NCBI RefSeq assembly: GCF_020164435.1
Contig: NZ_JAIUDQ010000012.1
Span: 62,001 to 126,000, forward strand
Source: Phyllobacterium lublinensis
GTDB taxonomy: Bacteria > Pseudomonadota > Alphaproteobacteria > Rhizobiales > Rhizobiaceae
Reading direction: 5' to 3'
Length of the DNA: 64,000 nt
Shown: piece by piece, positions 57,120-64,000 of the stretch
Numbering within the stretch: position 1 is the stretch's first letter
How the letters are laid out: every line of letters starts with the position of its first letter
Program-made: the position numbers and the translations under genes
The notes under the pieces: generated by a model
Told to the model about the DNA's origin: nothing
Database searches by the model: none
Seen by the model: only the letters and a program-made list of their open reading frames with translations

Positions 57120-58373
57120 ATGGCCATGACGCTCACGGGAAATCTCAGGATCAACGGCGACCGTCTATGGGACAGCCTGATGGAAATGGCAAAGATCGGT
57201 CCGGGTGTGCGGGGCGGCAACAACCGGCAAACGCTGACCGATGAAGATGGTGAAGGCCGCCGTCTCTTCCAGTCCTGGTGCGAGAAGGCGGGACTTTCCA
57301 TGGGCGTGGACACCATGGGCAACATGTTCTTTACCCGTCCCGGCACAGATCCTGGTGCACTGCCAGTTTACGTTGGCAGTCATCTCGACACGCAACCGAC
57401 CGGCGGCAAGTTCGACGGCGTTCTTGGCGTCCTGGGTGGACTTGAGCTGGTGCGAACGCTCAATGACCTCAATATCCAGACCAAGCATCCGATTGTCGTC
57501 GTCAACTGGACCAATGAAGAAGGAACCCGCTTTGCGCCGGCCATGCTGGCTTCGGGCGTCTTTGCCGGCATCCATGGCGAGGATTGGGCCTATGATCGCG
57601 AAGACGCCAAGGGCAAGAAGTTCGGCGATGAACTGGAGCGCATTGGCTGGAAGGGCGATGAACCGGTGGGAGCGCGCAAGATCCATGCGCTGTTTGAACT
57701 GCACATCGAGCAGGGGCCAATCCTTGAGGCCGAAGGCAAGGATATCGGCGTCGTCACCCATGGGCAGGGTCTGTGGTGGCTCCAGATCACCCTGACCGGC
57801 AAGGAAAGCCATACCGGCTCGACGCCAATGCCGATGCGCAAGAATGCCGGGCTCGGGATGTCGCGTATCACGGAGCTCGTGCACACCGTTGCCATGGCCA
57901 ATCAGCCGAGTGCCGTCGGTGCGATCGGTCACGTGGATGTCTATCCGAACTCGCGTAATGTCATTCCGGGCAAGGTAGTGTTCACGGTCGACATCCGCTC
58001 GCCTGACCTTGCGACACTGAACGCGATGAAGGCTGAGATCGAGGCAAAGGCACCGAAGATCGCCAAGGAGCTCGGCCTCGAAATCCTGATCGAGGAGGCC
58101 GGCCATTTCGACCCGGTAACTTTCGACGCGGGCTGTGTGACGGCCGTTCGCAATGCAGCCGAACGGCTCGGCTACAGTCACCGGAATATTATCTCCGGCG
58201 CGGGGCACGACGCCTGCTGGATCAATCGAGTTGCGCCGACATCTATGGTGATGTGTCCCTGTGTCGATGGCCTCAGCCACAATGAGGATGAGGATATCTC
58301 AAAGGAATGGGCTGCTGCCGGGGCGGATGTCCTGCTTCACGCGGTCCTGGAGACGGCGGAGATTGTCGAATGA
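57120..58373 (+). CDS. N-carbamoyl-beta-alanine amidohydrolase (Zn-dependent hydrolase)
   Basis: A 417-residue M20-family metallo-amidase of the HyuC/beta-ureidopropionase group. It has the metal-binding GSHLDTQPTGGKFDGVLGVL and NEEGTRFAPAML, and SGAGHDA near the end. It hydrolyses N-carbamoyl-beta-alanine to beta-alanine, carbon dioxide and ammonia. ATG 57120 and in-frame ATG 57126 are both possible; AGAGGG is better spaced for 57126. It follows the aminotransferase gene and precedes the dihydropyrimidinase after 215 bp holding a palindromic repeat. Confidence 0.88.
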   Translation: MAMTLTGNLRINGDRLWDSLMEMAKIGPGVRGGNNRQTLTDEDGEGRRLFQSWCEKAGLSMGVDTMGNMFFTRPGTDPGALPVYVGSHLDTQPTGGKFDGVLGVLGGLELVRTLNDLNIQTKHPIVVVNWTNEEGTRFAPAMLASGVFAGIHGEDWAYDREDAKGKKFGDELERIGWKGDEPVGARKIHALFELHIEQGPILEAEGKDIGVVTHGQGLWWLQITLTGKESHTGSTPMPMRKNAGLGMSRITELVHTVAMANQPSAVGAIGHVDVYPNSRNVIPGKVVFTVDIRSPDLATLNAMKAEIEAKAPKIAKELGLEILIEEAGHFDPVTFDAGCVTAVRNAAERLGYSHRNIISGAGHDACWINRVAPTSMVMCPCVDGLSHNEDEDISKEWAAAGADVLLHAVLETAEIVE

Positions 58374-58406
58374 GGGAAATTGATGATTCTTTGCATCACC
58401 ATTGTG

Positions 58407-58505
58407 CGTGGTTCGACAAGCTGACCATGAGGGTATTGGTGGGCCACGTGATCAGCCCTTGATGCAATCAACTCACGTCCCTCATGGTGAGCTTGTCGAA
58501 CCACG
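58407..58505. repeat. Intergenic palindromic repeat with 27-bp arms
   Basis: Arms at 58407-58433 and 58479-58505 are inverted copies of CGTGGTTCGACAAGCT continuing to CCATGAGGG, with one mismatch in 27 positions. The same kind of sequence, containing TTCGACAAGCT, is common between genes in alpha- and betaproteobacteria. It sits in the 215-bp gap between the amidohydrolase and dihydropyrimidinase genes and probably folds into a long hairpin that could act as an attenuator or stabiliser. Confidence 0.75.
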
Positions 58506-58588
58506 CTAGATGGTTGTGCAATCCATCTTTGCAGAGAAAACGAAAACAACGCAGCACTGTTCAAAAGACCAAAAAGGGGAACGGACAC

Positions 58589-60043
58589 ATGGCTACGAAG
58601 GTGATCAAGGGTGGCACCATCATTGCCGCCGACCGCAGTTACAAAGCCGATGTACTGATCGACGGCGAAACGATCGCAGCCATCGGCGCCGACCTCTCCG
58701 GCGACGAGACGATCGATGCCACGGGCTGTTTCCTGATGCCCGGCGGCATCGACCCCCATACCCACCTCGAAATGCCGTTCATGGGCACGCATTCCTCCGA
58801 CGATTTCGACACGGGCACCGCGGCAGCCCTGGCCGGCGGCACGACAATGGTCGTTGATTTTGTCCTGCCGGGACAGGACGGGCTCCTGGCCGCGTTGCAG
58901 GACTGGTTCCAGAAGGCGGGGAAGGCGCGGACCGACTATTCCTTCCACATGGCCATCACCAGCTGGAACAAGCAGGTATTCGACGAGATGCCGAAGGTGG
59001 TCGAGCGCGGGATCAATACGTTCAAGCACTTCATGGCCTACAAGGGTGCACTGATGGTCGACGACGACGAGATGTTCGCCTCGTTCATGCGCTGCGCGGA
59101 GATTGGCGCCATGCCGCTGGTCCATGCGGAAAACGGAGATGTCGTGGCGCATCTCCAGCAGAAGCTCATGGCGGAGGGCAATACCGGACCCGAGGCCCAT
59201 GGTTATTCGCGCCCGCCGGAGGTGGAAGGCGAGGCAGCCAATCGCGCCATCATGATTGCCGACCAGGCGGGTGTCCCGCTTTATATCGTGCATGTTTCCT
59301 GCGAGCAGGCGCATGAAGCCATTCGCCGTGCAAGGGCAAAAGGCATGCGCGTCTATGGCGAACCGCTTGTCCAGCATCTGACGCTCGATGAGAGCGAATA
59401 CAAGAACGAAGACTGGGACTATGCCGCGCGACGGGTCATGTCGCCGCCCTTCCGCGACAAGGCCCATCAGGACGGTCTATGGGCTGGTCTCGCATCAGGC
59501 AGCCTGCAGGTCGTAGCCACGGATCATTGTGCCTTCACGACGGAGCAGAAGCGTTTTGGCGTCGGTGATTTCACCAAGATACCGAACGGGACAGGCGGGC
59601 TGGAGGATCGCATGCCGGTGCTCTGGACCAAGGGCGTGCGTACTGGCCGCCTCACCCCGAATGAATTCGTCGCCGTGACTTCGACCAACATTGCCCGAAT
59701 CCTCAACATGTACCCGAAGAAGGGGGCGATCCTGCCCGGTTCCGATGCGGATATTGTCATCTGGGATCCAAACGCTTCGAAGGTGATTTCGGCAAAGACC
59801 CAGAAATCGGCGATCGACTACAATGTCTTCGAAGGGATCGAGGTGACGGGCCTGCCACGCATGACGTTGTCGCGCGGCCAGGTCGCCTTCAAGGACGGCG
59901 AAGTCCTGGCGCCGACCGGTAGTGGCCGCTTTGTTGAGCGCGAAGCCAATGCGCCAGCCAATCGTGCACTTTCCACTTGGAAGGAATTGACGGCACCGCG
60001 TAGAGTGGAACGCGATCCGAAGAATATTCCGGCAGGCGTCTGA
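58589..60043 (+). CDS. Dihydropyrimidinase (hydantoinase)
   Basis: A 484-residue amidohydrolase that opens dihydrouracil or dihydrothymine to the N-carbamoyl acid, the second catabolic step. The binuclear metal site is complete: HTH near residue 57 (GGIDPHTHLEMP), the carboxylated lysine in FKHFMAYKGAL, VHAENGDV, VHVSCEQ and ATDHCAF. AAGGGGAA lies 8 nt before the ATG at 58589. It ends by overlapping the ABC ATPase start by 1 bp (TGATG), so the transporter is coupled to it. Confidence 0.93.
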   Translation: MATKVIKGGTIIAADRSYKADVLIDGETIAAIGADLSGDETIDATGCFLMPGGIDPHTHLEMPFMGTHSSDDFDTGTAAALAGGTTMVVDFVLPGQDGLLAALQDWFQKAGKARTDYSFHMAITSWNKQVFDEMPKVVERGINTFKHFMAYKGALMVDDDEMFASFMRCAEIGAMPLVHAENGDVVAHLQQKLMAEGNTGPEAHGYSRPPEVEGEAANRAIMIADQAGVPLYIVHVSCEQAHEAIRRARAKGMRVYGEPLVQHLTLDESEYKNEDWDYAARRVMSPPFRDKAHQDGLWAGLASGSLQVVATDHCAFTTEQKRFGVGDFTKIPNGTGGLEDRMPVLWTKGVRTGRLTPNEFVAVTSTNIARILNMYPKKGAILPGSDADIVIWDPNASKVISAKTQKSAIDYNVFEGIEVTGLPRMTLSRGQVAFKDGEVLAPTGSGRFVEREANAPANRALSTWKELTAPRRVERDPKNIPAGV

Positions 60044-60882
60044 TGACAGTCGTCGCGCTCCGACCCAAGGCGAAGACGATGGCAGATGCGGCGCCAAAAA
60101 ATGTGATTGACGTCAAGGATCTGTCACTGGTTTTCCAGACCAATGACGGTCCGGTCAATGCATTGTCCAATATCAATCTTGAGGTCGGCGGTGGCGAATT
60201 CGTCTCCTTCATCGGACCGTCCGGATGCGGCAAGACCACGCTCTTGCGGGTGATCGCCGATCTCGAGCAGCCGACGTCGGGCTCGATCTCCGTCAACGGC
60301 ATGACGCCGTCGGAAGCCCGTCAAAAGCGCGCCTACGGCTACGTGTTTCAGGCGGCGGCGCTCTATCCGTGGCGCACCATCGCCGGCAACATCTCCTTGC
60401 CACTGGAAGTCATGGGCATCCCCAAGGCGGAACGGAAGGATCGCATTGCCAGGAATCTGGATCTGGTCAATCTCTCCGGTTTCGAAAAGAAATTTCCATG
60501 GCAGTTGTCCGGCGGCATGCAGCAGCGGGCGTCCATTGCCCGTTCACTATCGTTCGATCCGCATCTGCTGTTGATGGATGAGCCCTTTGGTGCCCTCGAT
60601 GAGATCGTCCGCGACCATCTCAATGAAGAACTGCTGAAGTTGTGGGCGAAGACGCAGAAGACAGTGGTTTTCGTCACCCACTCGATTCCGGAGGCTGTAT
60701 TCCTGTCAACGAAGATCGTGGTGATGAGCCCGCGTCCCGGCCGGATTCACGAGATCATCGACTGTACACTTGGATCGGAGCGCACACTCGATATCCGCGA
60801 GAGCCCGGAGTTCCTCGAAATTGCCCATCGCGTCCGCGAGGGCCTGCGCCATGGCCATTCCTATGACGCAGCGCATCTGTGA
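60043..60882 (+). CDS. ABC transporter ATP-binding protein (probable pyrimidine/precursor uptake)
   Basis: A 279-residue ATPase of the nitrate/sulfonate/THI5-like transporter class: Walker A GPSGCGKTT (58-66), signature LSGGMQQR, and Walker B LLLMDEPFGALD. It pairs with the two permeases downstream. Its start overlaps the dihydropyrimidinase stop codon. An in-frame ATG at 60079 could also be used. The coupled position suggests uptake of the substrate or a related pyrimidine. Confidence 0.88.
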   Translation: MTVVALRPKAKTMADAAPKNVIDVKDLSLVFQTNDGPVNALSNINLEVGGGEFVSFIGPSGCGKTTLLRVIADLEQPTSGSISVNGMTPSEARQKRAYGYVFQAAALYPWRTIAGNISLPLEVMGIPKAERKDRIARNLDLVNLSGFEKKFPWQLSGGMQQRASIARSLSFDPHLLLMDEPFGALDEIVRDHLNEELLKLWAKTQKTVVFVTHSIPEAVFLSTKIVVMSPRPGRIHEIIDCTLGSERTLDIRESPEFLEIAHRVREGLRHGHSYDAAHL

Positions 60883-60898
60883 CATTGGCAAGGCGCCC

Positions 60899-61360
60899 AT
60901 GACGATCATCCGTGCAGCCAGGCTGAGGGACATGGCGGCATGCGCGGATATCATCAACGCCTGGATCGACGCCACGGCATGGATGCCTCGCATCCATTCC
61001 CGGCGCGCGGTTGCCGATTACTATCGCGACATCGTGTTTACCACGCTTGAAGTGTTCGTGGCTGAAACGGACGAGCGCATCGTGGGGTTGATTGCATTGT
61101 CACCGGACAACAGCGTGAGCGCCCTCTATGTGCATCACGACTTTCGCGGGAAAGCCATCGGCAAGGCCTTGCTCGACCACGCGAAACAAAAATCGACCGG
61201 TCCCATCCAGCTTTGGACCTTCGCCGCCAATCGCGGTGCCCAGGCCTTCTACCTGCGGGAAAGGTTCAGGGAAATCCGCCGGACGGATGGCGACAATGAA
61301 GAAAAGCTGCCGGACATTCTCTACCGGTTCGAACCGGATGACGCGGGAAACAGGCCATGA
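60899..61360 (+). CDS. GNAT-family N-acetyltransferase inserted in the transporter operon
   Basis: A 153-residue GCN5-type acetyltransferase. It contains the VSALYVHHDFRGKAIGKALLDHAKQ acetyl-CoA loop (near residues 75-99). The ATG at 60899 has AAGG 6 nt upstream; a longer frame overlaps the ATPase gene and is not used. Its last 4 bp overlap the first permease gene (ATGA). Substrate unknown; an amine such as beta-alanine or an aminated pathway intermediate is a guess from context. Confidence 0.8.
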   Translation: MTIIRAARLRDMAACADIINAWIDATAWMPRIHSRRAVADYYRDIVFTTLEVFVAETDERIVGLIALSPDNSVSALYVHHDFRGKAIGKALLDHAKQKSTGPIQLWTFAANRGAQAFYLRERFREIRRTDGDNEEKLPDILYRFEPDDAGNRP

Positions 61361-62232
61361 ATTTCATTCGCAACAGCGTTGTTCCCGTTGCTACCGTGCT
61401 TCTTGCAATCGTCATGCTCTGGTATGCTTTTGCAATCATTCTCAACGCGCCCTTCGAACGGGATCAGGCCGCCCGGGCAGGGACGACGATAAGCACGGGT
61501 CAACTGATCGCCAATACCATGAAGCAGGAACGTCCGGTCCTGCCGGCCCCGCATCAGGTGGCGGAGGAAATCCGCAAGACGGTGTTCGACGTCAGCCCGA
61601 CATCGAAGCGCAGCCTTGTCTATCACGGCTGGGTGACGCTTTCCTCAACCCTGCTCGGCTTTGCCCTGGGCACTCTGCTCGGCATCGTCCTCGCCATTGC
61701 CATCGTGCATTCCCGCACGCTCGACAAGAGCCTGATGCCATGGATCATCACGTCGCAAACCGTGCCGATCCTTGCCATCGCGCCCATGATCATCGTCGTG
61801 CTCAACGCGGTCAATATCACCGGGCTTCTGCCCAAGGCGATGATCTCGACCTATCTCTCGTTCTTTCCGGTTGCGGTGGGCATGGTCAAGGGCCTGCGCT
61901 CGCCGGAGATCATGCATCTTGACCTGATGCGCACCTACAACGCATCGAAGGCGCAAATCTTCTGGAAGCTGCGCTGGCCGGCCTCCATGCCCTATCTGTT
62001 TACCTCCATGAAGATCGCGGTCGCCATAAGCCTCGTTGGTGCCATTGTCGGCGAGCTGCCTACCGGCGCAGTGGCGGGCATTGGCGCGCGCCTGCTCGCA
62101 GGGTCTTACTACGGCCAGACCGTTCAGATCTGGGCAGCACTGATCGCGGCGGCGCTGATGGCTTCGGTGCTTGTCAGCCTGATCGGGCTGATGGCAAATC
62201 TGGTCAATCGGCGTATGGGAGTTCGGGCATGA
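61357..62232 (+). CDS. ABC transporter permease 1
   Basis: A 291-residue inner-membrane permease of the BPD-type class, with about six predicted helices. The EAA-like loop is in the region of MRTYNASKAQIFWKLRWPASMPYLFTSMK. It belongs to the nitrate/sulfonate/THI5-type transporter with permease 2 and the ATPase. An unusual N-terminal extension of about 75 residues precedes the conserved helices, starting with one hydrophobic segment. It overlaps GNAT and permease 2 by 4 bp each. Confidence 0.87.
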   Translation: MNFIRNSVVPVATVLLAIVMLWYAFAIILNAPFERDQAARAGTTISTGQLIANTMKQERPVLPAPHQVAEEIRKTVFDVSPTSKRSLVYHGWVTLSSTLLGFALGTLLGIVLAIAIVHSRTLDKSLMPWIITSQTVPILAIAPMIIVVLNAVNITGLLPKAMISTYLSFFPVAVGMVKGLRSPEIMHLDLMRTYNASKAQIFWKLRWPASMPYLFTSMKIAVAISLVGAIVGELPTGAVAGIGARLLAGSYYGQTVQIWAALIAAALMASVLVSLIGLMANLVNRRMGVRA

Positions 62233-63329
62233 ACCGCTCGCCGCTCGCCATTCTCGCCTTCCTGCTCGCCGCGGTCTCGCTCGTCCTGCCGACGGGGGCA
62301 GATGGTTCAGGCATCCTTCTGGTTTCCGCCCCCGCCATATTGTTCGCCGCAGCCGCTGTCGCGTTGTTCGTGGCACCGTCCATGGCCGCTTTGATTGCGC
62401 TTCTCGTTCTCGTCCATATTGGTGCATTCTGCCTGATAGGAGCATTGAGCTCGTTTGCGCCGACTGGTCCATCCAGCGGCTACTGGTGCCTGGTGGTGGC
62501 GGCGTGGCTGCTGGCCTGGCTCGCCGTGCAGCGGCTTGCTTCACTGCGGTTCAGATCGCCTGACATACAGCGGCTGGCCAATCTCGCTTTACCGGTATTG
62601 TTCGGTGCCTGGCTGCTGATCCTCTGGGAGATTACCGTCCGCGGTTTCAGCGTACCGACAATTCTCCTGCCGCCCCCTTCGATGATTGCTGCTCGCATTG
62701 CCTCGTCCGTGCCGACGCTGTGGGCCGACTTCCAGCAGACCTTCCTCAAAGCCGCCATCGCCGGCTATGCCATTGGCTGCGGTTCCGGCTTCCTTGCGGC
62801 GATTGTCGTCGATCGCGTGCCCTTTCTGCGCAAGGGTCTCCTGCCGATAGGCAATCTCGTTGCGGCACTCCCCGTTGTCGGGATCGCCCCCATCATGGTC
62901 ATGTGGTTCGGATCCTATTGGGAATCCAAAGCGGCCGTTGTCGTCATCATGACGTTTTTCCCCATGCTGGTGAACACGGTGGCGGGGCTTGCCGCGTCAG
63001 GCGCCATGGAGCGTGACCTGATGCGTACCTATGGCGCCAGCTATTTTCAGACGCTGCTCAAGTTGAGGCTTCCTGCGGCGATGCCTTTCATATTCAATGC
63101 ACTGAAGATCAACTCGACGCTTGCGCTCATCGGCGCCATTGTCGCGGAATTCTTCGGGTCGCCCATCGTCGGCATGGGGTTTCGCATATCGATGGAGGTC
63201 GGGCGCATGAATGTCGACATGGTCTGGGCCGAGATCTTCGTCGCGGCCCTGGCCGGTTCCCTGTCCTACGGGCTGATTACCCTCATTGAGAGGGCCGTTA
63301 CCTTCTGGCATCCTTCCTACCGAACATAA
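62229..63329 (+). CDS. ABC transporter permease 2
   Basis: A 366-residue permease of the same class. The first ~115 residues add several hydrophobic segments to the standard six-helix BPD permease domain, and the EAA-like loop is MRTYGASYFQTLLKLRLPAAMPFIFNALK. The gene starts by ATGA overlap with permease 1. The binding protein gene begins 23 bp later after an AGAGGAG site. The two permeases are homologous but not identical, so the membrane part is probably a heterodimer. Confidence 0.87.
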   Translation: MNRSPLAILAFLLAAVSLVLPTGADGSGILLVSAPAILFAAAAVALFVAPSMAALIALLVLVHIGAFCLIGALSSFAPTGPSSGYWCLVVAAWLLAWLAVQRLASLRFRSPDIQRLANLALPVLFGAWLLILWEITVRGFSVPTILLPPPSMIAARIASSVPTLWADFQQTFLKAAIAGYAIGCGSGFLAAIVVDRVPFLRKGLLPIGNLVAALPVVGIAPIMVMWFGSYWESKAAVVVIMTFFPMLVNTVAGLAASGAMERDLMRTYGASYFQTLLKLRLPAAMPFIFNALKINSTLALIGAIVAEFFGSPIVGMGFRISMEVGRMNVDMVWAEIFVAALAGSLSYGLITLIERAVTFWHPSYRT

Positions 63330-63352
63330 AAAGAAAAGAGGAGAACTAAAAC

Positions 63353-64000
63353 ATGAAGAAGACCATAGCACTTACTCTTGCCGCCGCAGCGACGCTCATG
63401 GCGAGCTCCGCCTTGGCCGCAGACAAGCTGGTGCTGCAGCTCAAATGGGTCACGCAGGGTCAGTTTGCTGGCTATTATGTGGCCAAGGACAAGGGGTTCT
63501 ACGAGGAGGCGGGCCTTGACGTCGAGATCAAGCCGGGCGGACCCGACGTGGCTCCCCCGCAGGTCATCGCCGGCGGCGGTGCTGATGTGGTGATCGACTG
63601 GATGCCTTCTGCCCTCGCAACCCGCGAGAAGGGCCTACCGCTGGTCAACATTGCCCAGCCTTTCAAGCGTTCGGGAATGATGCTGACCTGCCGCAAGGAA
63701 ACCGGCATCGCCAAGCCGCAGGATTTCAAGGGTAAGACGCTCGGCGTCTGGTTCGGCGGCAATGAATACCCATTCCTGTCCTGGATGAACCATCTCGGCC
63801 TCAAGACCGATGGCGGACCGAACGGCGTGACCGTGCTGAAGCAGGGCTTCAATGTAGATCCGCTCATTCAGAAGCAGGCAGATTGCATCTCGACGATGAC
63901 CTACAACGAATACTGGCAGGTGATCGATGCCGGGATCCCGGAGGATCAGCTGGTAACGTTCAAGTATGAAGATGAGGGCGTCGCTACCCTGGAGGATGGC
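63353..64000 (+). CDS. ABC transporter substrate-binding protein (NMT1/THI5-like), 3' end outside window
   Basis: The first 216 residues of a periplasmic binding protein. A signal peptide (MKKTIALTLAAAATLMASSALAA) precedes a mature part with the family segment LQLKWVTQGQFAGYYVAKDKGFYEEAG (near residues 28-54). This group (COG0715) binds pyrimidine precursors, nitrate, sulfonates or related compounds. In this locus a pyrimidine ligand is likely by association. AGAGGAG stands upstream of the ATG. The frame stays open to the window end. Confidence 0.88.
   Translation, partial: MKKTIALTLAAAATLMASSALAADKLVLQLKWVTQGQFAGYYVAKDKGFYEEAGLDVEIKPGGPDVAPPQVIAGGGADVVIDWMPSALATREKGLPLVNIAQPFKRSGMMLTCRKETGIAKPQDFKGKTLGVWFGGNEYPFLSWMNHLGLKTDGGPNGVTVLKQGFNVDPLIQKQADCISTMTYNEYWQVIDAGIPEDQLVTFKYEDEGVATLEDG

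Noticed and set aside
63330..63352. TPP riboswitch ahead of the NMT1/THI5-like binding protein
   Set aside because: The gap is only 23 bp, too short for the riboswitch, and I see no THI-box sequence upstream of the transporter operon.

Overview
The window looks like chromosomal DNA of an alphaproteobacterium of the order Hyphomicrobiales (Rhizobiales), probably Phyllobacteriaceae/Brucellaceae-like. The main evidence is alphaproteobacterial neighbourhoods: aroA-cmk-rpsA beside a TIGR02300 gene and tRNA-Ala, hrcA-grpE divergent from rph, Hsp20-DUF1150, and cysG-DUF2849-cysI-cysH-DUF934. A class II (CP4-type) EPSP synthase, a 566-residue S1 and a moderately high GC content agree with this. The species assignment is inference. 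I see no transposase, prophage, CRISPR array, rRNA or replication origin.

Layout. 1-3.4 kb: the 3' end of uppP, a complex-I-assembly-like SDR, a LacI regulator and an unknown membrane protein. 3.5-9.0 kb: a core block on the minus strand (aroA, a small membrane protein, a membrane-CMP kinase fusion, rpsA with a structured leader), then the TIGR02300 gene, a run of hairpins and tRNA-Ala(GGC). 9.2-18.0 kb: accessory genes (periplasmic HAD phosphatase, NIPSNAP/TetR pair, LysR/SDR pair, EamA exporter, ArsR-SRPBCC pair, OsmC, atypical SDR). 18.0-21.4 kb: kdpD-kdpE without kdpFABC alongside. 21.6-33.3 kb: housekeeping genes (Dabb, Ada-like alkyltransferase, nth, CysZ-like, adenosine kinase, TRIC channel, grpE, hrcA, rph, rdgB, hemW, rsmI, yraN). 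34.1-40.3 kb: a seven-gene assimilatory sulfate/sulfite reduction operon ending in a ferredoxin reductase and a 2Fe-2S ferredoxin. 40.4-48.8 kb: L,D-transpeptidase, nucleoside hydrolase, Hsp20/DUF1150, pncB and an RND efflux pair. 49.1-51.9 kb: a large lipoprotein with an alpha-barrel glycosidase-like domain and three N-terminal C-x9-C modules. 52.1-64.0 kb: a reductive pyrimidine catabolism locus.

The last region is the most coherent functional system. PreT/PreA reduce uracil or thymine, a dihydropyrimidinase opens the ring, a carbamoyl-beta-alanine amidohydrolase releases beta-alanine, and an omega-aminotransferase converts it to malonate semialdehyde. An NMT1/THI5-type ABC transporter (ATPase, two permeases, binding protein running off the window) probably imports the substrate. 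A close RutR homologue lies in the middle of the locus. Sequences resembling the RutR box (TTGACCA-N2-TGGTCAA) occur as a pair upstream of preT and singly in the rutR/aminotransferase divergent region, so the locus looks like a self-contained RutR regulon. A GNAT acetyltransferase gene is inserted inside the transporter operon.

Other points of interest are the CMP kinase with an N-terminal membrane domain and no usable internal start codon, the ferredoxin-based electron supply implied for CysI, several intergenic palindromic repeats, and operator-like palindromes at the TetR/NIPSNAP and ArsR/SRPBCC promoters.
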